A stretch of 64,000 nt of DNA from Actinoplanes regularis (GTDB lineage Bacteria; Actinomycetota; Actinomycetes; Mycobacteriales; Micromonosporaceae). Location of the stretch: positions 186,001 to 250,000 of the forward strand of contig NZ_FZNR01000008.1 in NCBI RefSeq assembly GCF_900188005.1. The letters run 5' to 3'. Of this stretch, positions 15,305 through 24,657 are shown piece by piece. Each line of letters opens with the position of its first letter. Within the stretch, counting starts at the first letter, position 1. Position numbers and translations under genes: made by a program. The notes under the pieces were generated by a model that saw only the letters and a program-made list of their open reading frames with translations, was not told the DNA's origin and made no database searches.

Positions 15305-17638
15305 TCAGCGGCGGTAGGTCCGCTTGGTCGTCAGCCTGCTGTTGCCCGCCCGGTCGTAGACGCGGAGCTGGACGGTGAACGACTTGCCGTACTTCTTCGG
15401 GTCGATGGTGAAGCCCCAGCCGGCCCGGTAGTCGATGGCGACGTTCTTACCGTTGATCAGCAGCTCGACGCGACCGATGCCGTTCTTGTCACTCGCGTTG
15501 GCTGTGACGCCGAACGGCCTGGTCAGCTTCGCGTTGTTCGCCGGAGCGCTCTTGAGCGACGCCGCCGGAGCGGTGTTGTCGACGATCACGGTGCGCTTGA
15601 GGTACGCAGAGTTGCCGAGCTTGTCGATGACCTGCCAGGTCACCGTCCGCGCGCCGTCCCTGCCGGACTTCAGCCGCGCCGTCGTACGCGAGCCGGGGAT
15701 GTAGTCCGGCCCTTCGATGCCGGTGTAGGCGACCCCGTTGCGGTCCGTGGCCCGGATCGAGGTGACGAACGTGGTGCCGCGGACGAGCGACTTCTCGGCC
15801 GGGGAGATCACCGCCGTCGGTGCCGCCTTGTCGATATTGACCGGGAAGGACTTCGACGTGGCATTGCCGGCGGCGTCCCAGACGCGGAGCTCCAGGGTCG
15901 CGGTGGGCGCCGTGATCGCCCGGGCGTCCCACTGGAAATCCTCCGGCGAGGTCCAGGCGAGGACGCCGTTCACCCACCATTCGGTACGGACGATCGGCGT
16001 CTGGTCGATGACGGTGGCCCGCACCAGGCTGACCCCGCCGACCCAACCGTCACCGTTGTCCAGCCGGTTCCATGAGTACGAGCCGACGTAGTCCACCTCC
16101 GTGATGTCCGGGTTCCGTCCATCGACGACGTACTCGGTGCACTCGGGCCACCTGTTGCCGGCCTTGTCGGTGGCCTGGAAGCACGGAGACTTGGCCCCTG
16201 ACACGGCGTTCCAGGTCCAGGACCAGGGCGCCTCGGTGAGCGTGGCCAGCTCATCGCCGCTACCGCCGGCGAGCACCTTGACAGTCACCACGTCGTCGGG
16301 CACATCGGTCAACTCGATCGTGACCGGGCCCGGGCGCATCGCCGTCTGAGCCTTCGGCGAGAAGGTCACCTTGGGCATCTTGTTGTCGATGTGCACCTTG
16401 GTGGTGACCGGCTCGCTGCCGTTACCGGCCGCGTCGAACGCTTGCAGGGTGATCTCGGTGTCGAACTCGTTGCCGGCCCGGGAGGTGGTGTTCGCCTTGC
16501 AGGCCCAGAACGTGGGCGCCACCGGCGAGTACGGTTTGCAGCTGGCCCAGGTGGTGGACTCGCCCGGCGTACGAACGGTCACGTCCAGCCGGATGGCCCG
16601 GACGTTGTCGGTCACCATCGGGCGGAAGTCGAACAGCGCCCTGTGCGGCAGGTCCGCGGTGAGTCCGCTGCTCACGATCACCGGCGCGGTCGTGTCCGGG
16701 GAGCCGCTCGCGGTCACCGTCACCGGCGCCTTGTTGTTCGACTTGTCCAGATCGTCGAGGAAGCGCTGGCACTGGCAGTCCGGGTTCACCTCGATCGACC
16801 CGGCGCCATCGGTGACGACCTCCTCGATCCGCAGGGAGAACTTCCAGGTCTCGGTCGCGCCCACCTTGAATCTCGTCGCGGTCTGGCACGCGTACTGGCG
16901 CGCCTGCTCGGGCCAGACGTCACAGCCGGGCGCGCTGACCACCGAGGTTCCAGCCGGAATGGTAACGACGACCAGGCCTGGCGACTCGCCGCCCGGCGAC
17001 CAGTCCAGCGTTGCCGGGCCGTTGTTGTGGACACCGATCTCGGCGTCCACGACCTCACCTACCGTCCCGGTGACCGCGTCGCCGACAGCGACCAGATCCG
17101 CGCCGTTCTGGCCGGTCACCGTGACCGAGACATGCTGCCAGGCGCCGGCCGAGCTCTCGCCGAGTTTGCCGCCCTCCTGCAGTTGCAGGTTCGTGCCGGT
17201 GCCGGCGATGCCGGTCGGCCTGTATTCGTTCTTGGTCTGCCACTGGAACTGGCCGTACAGACCGCCCGGCGCGTACGTGTCCGCGCCAGACCGGAAAGGT
17301 ACGACTACCCGGTACGACTTGCCCGGCTCCAGCGTCTGGTCGAAGGTGCAGCCCCGCGGCCGCCCGGATTCATAGGTGCAGTTGGCGAACTGCTCGGTGG
17401 CCTCGAAGCCATTGGCGCTCGCGAAGTTGACGGCGACGCCGTCGATCGCTGTGGTGCCGGTGTTGGTGACCGACAGGGTGGCGGCGAAGCCCTCGCCGAC
17501 CGCAGCGCTGAGCTCCTGCTCTGCGCCGGCGAGCAGCGGCGGTTCAGCAGCGGCGTACGCCGGCACGGTCAGGCCCGCGACCGAGACCATCGAGGCGGTC
17601 AGAGTAGTGAGGATTCGGCGGGAAAAGGTTCGGTGCAC
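15305..17638 (-). CDS. Secreted Ig-like repeat protein with C-terminal YRR module (paralogue 1)
   Basis: 777 aa. The signal peptide (about 1-29) is followed by a CARDB/DUF11-like beta domain (TLEPGKSYRVVVPFR), a second one at about 165-310, then several Ig-like domains bearing WTSPEDFQWD and VRTEWWVNGVLAW. The terminal YRR module has ASDKNGIGRVELLINGK, DPKKYGKSFTVQLRVYDRAG and KRTYRR. No catalytic residues are recognisable, so it is a candidate surface or matrix protein. GTG start with ACGGGGGAACC. It is paralogous to 22140-24446, and the last roughly 290 bp are almost identical to that gene although the rest has diverged. Confidence 0.82.
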   Translation of the reverse strand: MHRTFSRRILTTLTASMVSVAGLTVPAYAAAEPPLLAGAEQELSAAVGEGFAATLSVTNTGTTAIDGVAVNFASANGFEATEQFANCTYESGRPRGCTFDQTLEPGKSYRVVVPFRSGADTYAPGGLYGQFQWQTKNEYRPTGIAGTGTNLQLQEGGKLGESSAGAWQHVSVTVTGQNGADLVAVGDAVTGTVGEVVDAEIGVHNNGPATLDWSPGGESPGLVVVTIPAGTSVVSAPGCDVWPEQARQYACQTATRFKVGATETWKFSLRIEEVVTDGAGSIEVNPDCQCQRFLDDLDKSNNKAPVTVTASGSPDTTAPVIVSSGLTADLPHRALFDFRPMVTDNVRAIRLDVTVRTPGESTTWASCKPYSPVAPTFWACKANTTSRAGNEFDTEITLQAFDAAGNGSEPVTTKVHIDNKMPKVTFSPKAQTAMRPGPVTIELTDVPDDVVTVKVLAGGSGDELATLTEAPWSWTWNAVSGAKSPCFQATDKAGNRWPECTEYVVDGRNPDITEVDYVGSYSWNRLDNGDGWVGGVSLVRATVIDQTPIVRTEWWVNGVLAWTSPEDFQWDARAITAPTATLELRVWDAAGNATSKSFPVNIDKAAPTAVISPAEKSLVRGTTFVTSIRATDRNGVAYTGIEGPDYIPGSRTTARLKSGRDGARTVTWQVIDKLGNSAYLKRTVIVDNTAPAASLKSAPANNAKLTRPFGVTANASDKNGIGRVELLINGKNVAIDYRAGWGFTIDPKKYGKSFTVQLRVYDRAGNSRLTTKRTYRR

Positions 17639-17643
17639 GGTTC

Positions 17644-17690
17644 CCCCGTAGAAGATCAGTTACCGCACATATTAAAGATCATCAAGCTGG
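17644..17690 (-). promoter_or_regulatory. Conserved upstream element with TAATAT (promoter candidate)
   Basis: TAATAT (complement of 17669-17674) lies about 31 bp before the GTG start. The surrounding block, GATCT(T/C)TAATATGT and GATCTTC before a G-rich ribosome site, recurs upstream of the paralogue at 22140-24446 (24458-24505). Confidence 0.5.
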
Positions 17691-17875
17691 TGCGCAGTCC
17701 CTGATGAAACGGATCTCACCTCGCACCCCGGACGGTGCCGGGCATCGACTGATTGTCGTGAGCGCACAGCTGACCGTGAGCGGGATGCCACCGCAGCTCT
17801 GCTACCGCCGGCCCTGACAAAACCCTTACAAAGTACGAGCGGTTCGCTGACCCACGATCGGCAGAATCTCTCGCC

Positions 17876-18088
17876 ATGAGACGAACCCTGGCTGTCGCGC
17901 TCGTGCTCGGCGCCCTGATCGCCGGCGGCTGCGACCGCGGCGCCGCGCCGAAGGAGACGACACCACCGGCCCCCGCGACGCCGACGGCGAGCCAGAACGC
18001 TCGATCCGCCGACGGCGTCGACTCACTTCTCAACGAGGCCGACGAGCAGCTCGACCACGACGACCAGCCCGCTGAAGAAGAGGATTGA
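17876..18088 (+). CDS. Small lipoprotein
   Basis: 70 aa. Lipobox LIAGGC (Cys19) after a short hydrophobic signal; the mature part is Pro/Thr-rich then acidic (DHDDQPAEEED). Predicted to be lipid-anchored on the outer face of the membrane. It ends 8 bp before the next gene, so the two are likely translated together. Function unknown. Confidence 0.7.
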   Translation: MRRTLAVALVLGALIAGGCDRGAAPKETTPPAPATPTASQNARSADGVDSLLNEADEQLDHDDQPAEEED

Positions 18089-18096
18089 GGTCCCCC

Positions 18097-18690
18097 ATGA
18101 AACGCGTTCTCGCCGCCTCCCTGGCCGCCACCCTCGGCGTACTGCTCGCCGCCTCCCCGGTGGCAGCCGCAGGCAAGCCGCTCGATGTCGTCAAGAAGGC
18201 CGTGATCACCCGGATCGACAAGCGGCTCGACGCCCTCAAGAAGGACTCCGCCGCGCTCGACAAGGCCAAGCACCTCCAGGCCGCGCACAAGCAGACGCTG
18301 CAGCAGCTCATCGACGGCCAGTCCGCCGAGCTGACCAAGTTGCGCGCCAAGACCGAGGCCGAGACGACCGCCGAGGCGCTGAAGGCGGACGCCCGCAGCA
18401 TGGTGGTCGATTACCGGGTATTCATCCTGACCGGCCCGAAGGTGCGACTCTCGATCGTGATCGACACCGAACTGGCCGCCGCCGGCAAACTGCACGACCG
18501 GGAGAACGCCGACGACGCCAAGCTCGACGCCGTCGAGAAGTCGCTGGACGGCAAGGTCGACGCGCTGCTCGCAATCCAGCCGGGTCCGGACGGCGACGCC
18601 ATCCGCGCCCAGGTCAAGACGATCCGTACGACCGCCAAGGACGCTCGCGCCACCCTGAAGGCCCTCAACAAGAGCACCAGGGGCAAGTAA
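18097..18690 (+). CDS. Secreted helical protein
   Basis: 197 aa. Signal peptide about 1-23 (SPVAAAG). The mature part is almost wholly charged helix (KRLDALKKDSAALDKAK, RAKTEAETTAEALK) with likely coiled coils. No enzyme motif is visible. I chose ATG 18097 because GAGG precedes it and the signal peptide starts there. It is paired with the upstream small acidic lipoprotein and the two may interact. Confidence 0.72.
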   Translation: MKRVLAASLAATLGVLLAASPVAAAGKPLDVVKKAVITRIDKRLDALKKDSAALDKAKHLQAAHKQTLQQLIDGQSAELTKLRAKTEAETTAEALKADARSMVVDYRVFILTGPKVRLSIVIDTELAAAGKLHDRENADDAKLDAVEKSLDGKVDALLAIQPGPDGDAIRAQVKTIRTTAKDARATLKALNKSTRGK

Positions 18691-18711
18691 CAGCCCAGGA
18701 AGCGATCCCGA

Positions 18712-18743
18712 ATGCCGGCGCGGTGAACCAACCGCGCCGGCAT
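18712..18743 (+). terminator. Terminator
   Basis: 13-bp perfect stem (18712-18724/18731-18743), loop GAACCA, following the helical secreted protein. Confidence 0.75.
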
Positions 18744-18859
18744 CGGCGCGTTCCGGCCGGTTCTGCCGATGGGGTCGGGTGGAGAAAGTCCGGGACGGGG
18801 TGTGACAGTGTCCGTCGCCCCGGACAGGTGTGGGGCATGGACTACCGAGGAGTACGTAC

Positions 18860-19420
18860 ATGAGGGGGCCCGTCACCCCGGAGGCGGAAGAACGGTTCCG
18901 GGCGCTGCACCGGGACACGTTCGCCGATCTCCTGCGGTTCGTCGAGCGGCGGGTCCCGGCCGACGAGGCCGAGGACATCGTGTCGACGGTCTTCATGACC
19001 GCCTGGCGGCGTCTCGGCGAACTTCCCGACGACACGCGGCCCTGGCTGTTCGCCGTGGCTCGCCGGACCATGGCCAACCAGACCCGGGGCTGGCTGCGGC
19101 GTCGTGCTCTCGACGTCCGGCTCATGCGGGTCGAGATCCCGCACGAGCCGGACGGCGCCGGTGCGGCCGCGGCCCGCGTCGACCTGGACAAGGCCTGGCG
19201 GTCGCTGAGCCCCGCCGACCGGGAGGTGCTCGCGCTGGTCGCCTTCGACGGCCTGACGTCCGAGCAGGCGGCCACCGTGCTGAACTGCCGGCGATCGGCG
19301 TTCGCGATGCGGCTGGCCCGCGCCCGCAAGCGGCTGCAGGCGGCCCTGGAACCGGCTGTCAACCCCGCCGCTCTCCCCTCGTACACCGTCAAGGAGCAGC
19401 AGTCATGGACGAACGCATGA
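18860..19420 (+). CDS. ECF-type RNA polymerase sigma factor
   Basis: 186 aa. Region 2 is at about 10-80 (DTFADLLRFVERRV, DEAEDIVSTVFMTAWRR) and region 4 at about 108-165 (LSPADREVLALVAFDGLTS, with an HTH reaching RLARARKRLQ). GAGGAG precedes ATG. It overlaps the next gene by 16 bp, the usual sign of a translationally coupled sigma/anti-sigma pair. Confidence 0.87.
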   Translation: MRGPVTPEAEERFRALHRDTFADLLRFVERRVPADEAEDIVSTVFMTAWRRLGELPDDTRPWLFAVARRTMANQTRGWLRRRALDVRLMRVEIPHEPDGAGAAAARVDLDKAWRSLSPADREVLALVAFDGLTSEQAATVLNCRRSAFAMRLARARKRLQAALEPAVNPAALPSYTVKEQQSWTNA

Positions 19421-20172
19421 ACGACCTGCGGAATCTCGCCGTACTCGACCCGGCCCGGGACCGTGAGCCCACCGCCATGGAGTGGACGCGCTCGCAGGCC
19501 TTCGTCGAGCGGGTGATGGCAGGCGAGGTCACCAGGCGCCCCGCTCACCAGGTGCGCCGTCGATGGATGCTCGCCGGCGCCGCGGCGGTGGCGGCCGGCG
19601 TGGTCGGCGCCGTCGCGGTACCGGCCCTGTTCCCCGGTGCGGCGCAGGAGGCGGTGGCCTCCTGGACGGCCGCGCCGACGTCCCGCACCGGCGAGCAGGT
19701 GCTCCCGCAGGCCCGGCAGTGCGCCGGCAACGGGGTCGGCGGGACGACCACGGCCACTCCGGACGACGTGGTGCTCGCCGAACAGCGTGGCAAGGCGACC
19801 CTGCTGGTCATGCGCAAGGGCGGATCCGTGATCGAGTGCCTCAGCACCGGCGCCGACCAGTTCGCCGCGATGGGCCTGACCGACGCGACGACCAAGCCCC
19901 CGGCTCCGGCCCATGACGGCGTGACCCTGGAGACGATGAGCTCGTTCGGTGAGGGCCGGAGCATGTGGTCCAACATCATCGGCTTCGCCGGCCCCGACGT
20001 CACGGGGGTCGAGATCCGTACGAACGGCGGCCGGGTCTTCCAGGCCAGCGTCAAGGCCGGCTGGTGGGCGGCGTGGTGGCCGGGCGCCGAGGGCGGCGAG
20101 GTCGACACGCTCACGGTCACCGTGCACACCGCCGCCGGAACGACCAGCCACCGCCCGTCCGAACTGCCCTGA
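19405..20172 (+). CDS. Anti-sigma-like single-span membrane protein
   Basis: 255 aa. The cytosolic N-terminus (about 1-52) precedes one transmembrane segment (about 54-75, MLAGAAAVAAGVVGAVAVPA). The rest, about 180 residues, is extracytoplasmic with no recognised family. Position and topology suggest it holds the upstream ECF sigma factor and senses something outside. No zinc-binding HxxxCxxC signature is visible. AAGGAG sits inside the sigma gene before this ATG. Confidence 0.65.
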   Translation: MDERMNDLRNLAVLDPARDREPTAMEWTRSQAFVERVMAGEVTRRPAHQVRRRWMLAGAAAVAAGVVGAVAVPALFPGAAQEAVASWTAAPTSRTGEQVLPQARQCAGNGVGGTTTATPDDVVLAEQRGKATLLVMRKGGSVIECLSTGADQFAAMGLTDATTKPPAPAHDGVTLETMSSFGEGRSMWSNIIGFAGPDVTGVEIRTNGGRVFQASVKAGWWAAWWPGAEGGEVDTLTVTVHTAAGTTSHRPSELP

Positions 20173-20181
20173 CCCGCGGGA

Positions 20182-20643
20182 CTAGTGCTCTTTCTTGATC
20201 ACGAAGAAGGAGCCGCGGATGGTTCCGGCCAGCTTCGACTTCTGCCGGGCGAACTTGAACGACCCGAGCTCGGCCGGAACCTCCATCCCGTCGGACAGCT
20301 TGAATCCGACCGCCCGCTTCCCGCCGTCGTCGAGCGTGTACATCACGTTGATCGACAGGCCGCTCTCGTAGAAGACGTACGCCATCCGGATGTTCTCGAC
20401 CTGGAACCCGGTCGCTTCCAGCGGGCGGGAGGCGATGACGAGCCCGCGCTCCTCCTCGAGGATCCGGCTCACCCAGTCGACGGTCGCCGCGGCATCGCTC
20501 GCGGGCTCGACCGTGAAGACGTGGTCGTACTTGTTCTTGAAGTACCGGGCCTCGTTCGCCCGCAGGCCGGCCAGTGCCGCCGCCACCGGCGACGACTCCA
20601 GGCCGACCGTCGACACCGTCTCGAAGTCCACGACATAGGACAT
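20182..20643 (-). CDS. Conserved-looking hypothetical protein
   Basis: 153 aa, soluble, no signal peptide. I do not recognise the family. It is mixed alpha/beta (VVDFETVSTVGLESSPV, EARYFKNKYDHVFTVEP, GLVIASRPLEATGFQVENI). ATG 20643 is chosen because GGAGGAAG precedes it by 5 bases. It is convergent with the anti-sigma-like gene, with only 9 bp between stops and no terminator seen. Confidence 0.65.
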   Translation of the reverse strand: MSYVVDFETVSTVGLESSPVAAALAGLRANEARYFKNKYDHVFTVEPASDAAATVDWVSRILEEERGLVIASRPLEATGFQVENIRMAYVFYESGLSINVMYTLDDGGKRAVGFKLSDGMEVPAELGSFKFARQKSKLAGTIRGSFFVIKKEH

Positions 20644-20878
20644 GACGACTTCCTCCACATATGCGCCCGCTTGTACGTGACGTTACAAGCCCGCACCCCG
20701 ACCCGCGGAGCGATCCAGAATTGCCGATACCGCTCCGGTCGCGCCTTCCGGGTCCAGCCCGCACGAATTGAAGGAAGAGATTTGCCGGATCGAGCCTTGG
20801 CCGCTTCCAGCTCGGTCACCGCAATGGCACGAAACCAGGAGCAACCGCTTGGCAAGCCTGTCTATCGTATCGCGCATC

Positions 20879-22081
20879 ATGATCTATCGATTCCGTTCGC
20901 AGCTCTCCTGGACCGTCTCGGCCTTCGCCGCCACGGCTGCCGTGCTCACGCTGAGCACGCCCGCGCAGGCGGCCACCACCGGGACCGCATCGGTGACCAG
21001 TGCCACCCGGGTGGCCTTCACCGCAGGTTCCGGCAACGCCAACGCGATCACGGTGACCCGCTCCGGCCGGGTCGTCGTCATCGACGACAAGGTGACCATC
21101 AAGCCCGGCAAGGGCTGCAAGCGGGTCGGCAGCGACAAGACCCGCGTGCAGTGCACGACCACGTCGAACCCGGCGCTCGTCACCGTCAGCACCGGTGACA
21201 GGAACGACGTCATCACCAACAAGACCGGCATCCCGATGAACGCCTACGGCGGCAGCGGCAACGACAGCATCGTCGGCGGCAGCGCCCGCGACGCCGTGCT
21301 CAACGGCGGCGCCGGCGACGACAAGGTCTACGGCGGGGCCGGCAACGACGACCTCTACGGCGGCACCGGGAACGACAAGCTCTACGGGCAGGCCGGCGCC
21401 GACGAGCTCGACGGCCAGGCCGGCGCCGACTACCTGGGCGGTGGCGCCGGCAGCGACCACGCCATCTACTGGAACCGCACCAGGTCCGTGACCGCCAACC
21501 TCGACGGCAAGGCCAACGACGGCGAGAAGGGCGAGAAGGACACCATCGCCACCGACGTCGAGAACATCTGGGGTGGCTCCGGCAACGACATCCTCACCGG
21601 CAACGCCGGGGCCAACATGATCGAGGGCCACGGTGGCAAGGACGTCATCCGCGGCGGTGCGGGCAACGACTCACTCTCCGCGTGGGGCAACCTGGGCAAC
21701 ACGATCTACGGCGACGCCGGCAGCGATTTCATCCACTCCGGCAGCGGCAACGACCTCGTGTACGGCGGCGACGGCAAAGACTTCGTGTACGGCGAGTCCG
21801 GCAACGACACGGTCTACGCCGGTCCCGGCGACGACTGGGTCGAAGGTGAGCTCGGCAACGACCTGATCTACGCCGGCGACGGCAACGACTGGCTGATCGG
21901 CGGCGACGGCAACGACCGGCTCTTCGGCGAGGCCGGGGACGACAACCTCCGCGGCACCGGCAGCTCCATCGACGGCGAGTCCGACACCGAGACCAACACA
22001 CTCGACGGCGGCACCCAGGTCGGCGAGTACGGCGACAGCTGCTACGCCGGCGCCGCCAGCACGAAGATCAACTGCGAGTAG
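20879..22081 (+). CDS. Secreted RTX-like calcium-repeat protein (copy 1)
   Basis: 400 aa. Sec signal about 1-31 (TPAQAAT). An N-terminal beta domain (about 32-115) carries TRSGRVVVIDDKVTIKPGKG. Then come many GGxGxDxUx nonapeptides typical of parallel-beta-roll calcium binding (GGAGDDKVYGGAGNDDLYGG and similar, about 120-375). The Sec signal is unlike Gram-negative type I substrates. It may be a calcium-stabilised surface or matrix protein. No ribosome site is visible before ATG 20879, so the mRNA may be leaderless. It is convergent with an Ig/YRR gene. Two paralogues lie at 24658 and 32644. Confidence 0.83.
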   Translation: MIYRFRSQLSWTVSAFAATAAVLTLSTPAQAATTGTASVTSATRVAFTAGSGNANAITVTRSGRVVVIDDKVTIKPGKGCKRVGSDKTRVQCTTTSNPALVTVSTGDRNDVITNKTGIPMNAYGGSGNDSIVGGSARDAVLNGGAGDDKVYGGAGNDDLYGGTGNDKLYGQAGADELDGQAGADYLGGGAGSDHAIYWNRTRSVTANLDGKANDGEKGEKDTIATDVENIWGGSGNDILTGNAGANMIEGHGGKDVIRGGAGNDSLSAWGNLGNTIYGDAGSDFIHSGSGNDLVYGGDGKDFVYGESGNDTVYAGPGDDWVEGELGNDLIYAGDGNDWLIGGDGNDRLFGEAGDDNLRGTGSSIDGESDTETNTLDGGTQVGEYGDSCYAGAASTKINCE

Positions 22082-22084
22082 GCA

Positions 22085-22117
22085 AAAGGGGCGCCCCCTT
22101 CACAGGGGCGCCCCTTT
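22085..22117. terminator. Bidirectional terminator
   Basis: 13-bp perfect stem AAAGGGGCGCCCC (22085-22097/22105-22117) between convergent genes, with A/T runs at the outer side. Confidence 0.8.
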
Positions 22118-22139
22118 CCAAAAAACGTGACTCAACGGA

Positions 22140-24446
22140 TCAGCGGCGGTAGGTCCGCTTGGTCGTCAGCCTGCTGTTGCCCGCCCGGTCGTAGACGCGG
22201 AGCTGGACGGTGAACGACTTGCCGTACTTCTTCGGGTCGATGGTGAAGCCCCAGCCTGCGCGGTAGTCGACGGCGACCTTCTTACCGTTGATCAGCAGCT
22301 CGACGCGACCGATGCCGTTCTTGTCACTCGCGTTGACTGTGACCCCGAACGTCCTGGTCAGCTTCGCGTTGTTCGCCGGAGCGCTCTTGAGCGACGCCGC
22401 CGGAGCGGTGTTGTCGACGATCACGGTCCGCTTGAACTGTGCGACGTTGCCGAGCCGGTCGGCGACCTCCCAGGTGATCGTCTTCGTGCCGTCCTTGCCG
22501 GACGTGACCTTCGCCGACGACCGTGAGCCCGGGACATACACCGGCGACAGGATCGTGCTGTACGCCTTGCCGTGCGGGTCACCGACCGTGACGGAGGTGA
22601 CGAACGAGGTGCCCCGGATCAGCGTGTTCTGCGCCGGCGCGACGACCGTCGCCGAAACGGTCTTGTCGATGTTCACCGTGAAGGACTTCGACGCGGCGTG
22701 GCCCGCGGCATCCCAGACGCGGAGTTCCACCTGAGCGGTCGGGGCGTTGATGGTGTGCACGTCCCAGCGGAAAAGCCGCTCGGTCGAGGCCAAGACCCCA
22801 TTGACCCACCATTCGGTACGAGCGATCGGCGACTCGTCGCTGGCGCTGTACTCCAGGTACGCCATGGAGCCGACCCAGCCCGTGCCGGTGTCCACCCGGT
22901 TCGGCAGGTACTGGCTGACGGTGTCCACGTGGTCGATGACCGGCGGCTCGTCGTCGACGATGTAGTCGGTGCTCACGTGCCAGACGTTCTCCACCCGGTC
23001 CACGGCCAGGAACGCGGGCGGCGTCGCGTCGTTCGTCGCGTCCCAGGTGTAGGTCCAGGGCCCTGCGGTGAGCGTGGTGATGAGCGCATCGGTCTTGCTG
23101 TCGAGGACCCTCACCTCCTTCACGTCGGCCGGCACGTCGTTGAGCGTGACGGTCACCGTGCCGGAGCGCAGCGACGACTTGGGAGCCGGCGACACCGAGA
23201 ACCGGGGGAACTCCCGGTCCACGTGCACCGGGACGCTGACCGGCTCGCTGATGTTGCCGGCCGCGTCGTACGCCTTGATGGTGAGCACGTTGTCGGCTTC
23301 GGTGTTGTAGCCCACCTGCTGGGTCACCTTGCACAGCCAGCGGTCCGACGAGGTCTGCGGCGTGCAGGTGGAGAGTGTGGTGGCGGGCGCGCCCGTGACC
23401 TCCACCTTGGTGACCTTGTTGTTGTCCGTCACCCGCGGCTGGAAGGAGGCCACGTAGGGAAGCGCCTGGTTCGCGACGAGGCCGGCGTCCTCGATCGCCG
23501 GCTTCGTCTCGTCGACCGACGCGTCGACGGTCAGCGGCGCCCTGTTGTTCGACTTGTCGATGTCGCCGAAGAAGCGATCGCACGCGCAGTCCGGATTCAC
23601 GTCGACCGACCCCGCGGCACCCGGGACGGACTTGTCGATCCGCAAGGCGAGTTTCCAGGTCTTGGCCTCGCCCACCTTGAACACGTAGGCGGTGTGGCAC
23701 ACGGCCTGCGTCGAGGTCACCTTGAAGCACCCGGGCGCGCTGACGATGGAAGTCCCGGCCGGGGGCTCGATGATGACCACGGCGGCCGGGTTGCCGATCC
23801 GGCTGAGGTCCAGCGTCGCCGGGCCGCTGTTGCGCACGCCGACCTCGGCCTCCACCACGTCACCGACCCAGCCGATGGCCGTGCCGCCGACGGCGGCCAG
23901 GTCAACGCCGTTGTCGCCGGTCACGGTAAGGGTGAGCCGCTGCCAGCCGTCGTCCACGCCCTCGCCGATCCGGTCACCCTCCTGCAACCGCAGGGCGGGA
24001 CCGGTACCAGGGGTCCCCGCACTGGCATGCGTGGAAGCCGGCTGCCAGTTGAAGAAGCTGTCGTGGGATTTCGGTGCGCGCGAGTCCTCGCGAACCCGGA
24101 ACGGCACGACGAGCCGGTACGACTTACCCGGCTCCAAGGTCTGATCGAAGACGCACGCGCGCACCAGACCGCCGTCGTACTCACAGTTCGAGAACTGCTC
24201 CAGGTCCTCGAAGGCCCAGACGGTGTCGAAGGTGACGGCGGCGCCGTCGACAGCGGTGTCACTGGTGTTGGTCACCGAGAGCGTGACATCGAAACGTTCG
24301 CCCAGCGCGGCGGTGAGCTGCTGCGGAGCGCCGGCGATCAGGGCCGGGGTGTCTGCTGCGTAGGCCGGGGCGCTCAGGCCGGTGACCGACAACGCGGTCG
24401 CGGTCAGCCCGCCGAGGGCCCAGCGAAGAATGGAATGGTGGAGCAA
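22140..24446 (-). CDS. Secreted Ig-like repeat protein with C-terminal YRR module (paralogue 2)
   Basis: 768 aa, same architecture as 15305-17638: signal peptide (about 1-31), two CARDB/DUF11-like domains (TLEPGKSYRLVVPFR), several Ig-like domains (ARTEWWVNGVLAS), and the YRR module (ASDKNGIGRVELLINGK, KYGKSFTVQLRVYDRAG, RTYRR). TTG start with GGGAGGAC 7 bases upstream. Likely extracellular or envelope-associated. The terminal roughly 290 bp are nearly identical to paralogue 1, far more alike than the rest, which suggests gene conversion. Confidence 0.82.
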   Translation of the reverse strand: MLHHSILRWALGGLTATALSVTGLSAPAYAADTPALIAGAPQQLTAALGERFDVTLSVTNTSDTAVDGAAVTFDTVWAFEDLEQFSNCEYDGGLVRACVFDQTLEPGKSYRLVVPFRVREDSRAPKSHDSFFNWQPASTHASAGTPGTGPALRLQEGDRIGEGVDDGWQRLTLTVTGDNGVDLAAVGGTAIGWVGDVVEAEVGVRNSGPATLDLSRIGNPAAVVIIEPPAGTSIVSAPGCFKVTSTQAVCHTAYVFKVGEAKTWKLALRIDKSVPGAAGSVDVNPDCACDRFFGDIDKSNNRAPLTVDASVDETKPAIEDAGLVANQALPYVASFQPRVTDNNKVTKVEVTGAPATTLSTCTPQTSSDRWLCKVTQQVGYNTEADNVLTIKAYDAAGNISEPVSVPVHVDREFPRFSVSPAPKSSLRSGTVTVTLNDVPADVKEVRVLDSKTDALITTLTAGPWTYTWDATNDATPPAFLAVDRVENVWHVSTDYIVDDEPPVIDHVDTVSQYLPNRVDTGTGWVGSMAYLEYSASDESPIARTEWWVNGVLASTERLFRWDVHTINAPTAQVELRVWDAAGHAASKSFTVNIDKTVSATVVAPAQNTLIRGTSFVTSVTVGDPHGKAYSTILSPVYVPGSRSSAKVTSGKDGTKTITWEVADRLGNVAQFKRTVIVDNTAPAASLKSAPANNAKLTRTFGVTVNASDKNGIGRVELLINGKKVAVDYRAGWGFTIDPKKYGKSFTVQLRVYDRAGNSRLTTKRTYRR

Positions 24447-24457
24447 AGGGGTCCTCC

Positions 24458-24505
24458 CCCACAGGAAGATCTATCGCGCGACATATTAGAGATCCCCGAG
24501 CTGAA
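24458..24505 (-). promoter_or_regulatory. Conserved upstream element with TAATAT, second copy
   Basis: TAATAT (complement of 24483-24488) lies about 37 bp before the TTG start, in the same sequence context as 17644-17690. Confidence 0.5.
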
Positions 24506-24657
24506 CCGGCGTCTCGTTCGGATCACGTCGTGATCTTGACCATTCGACGTCGCCCAGCCCGATGGCATGAACCCCGCGTGAGGGGCTTCACCAGGACAAA
24601 GCAAGGCCGGCGCACGACGGAGCCGGGCCAGCCTCGCTCTGCTCGTCTACCTGGTCA

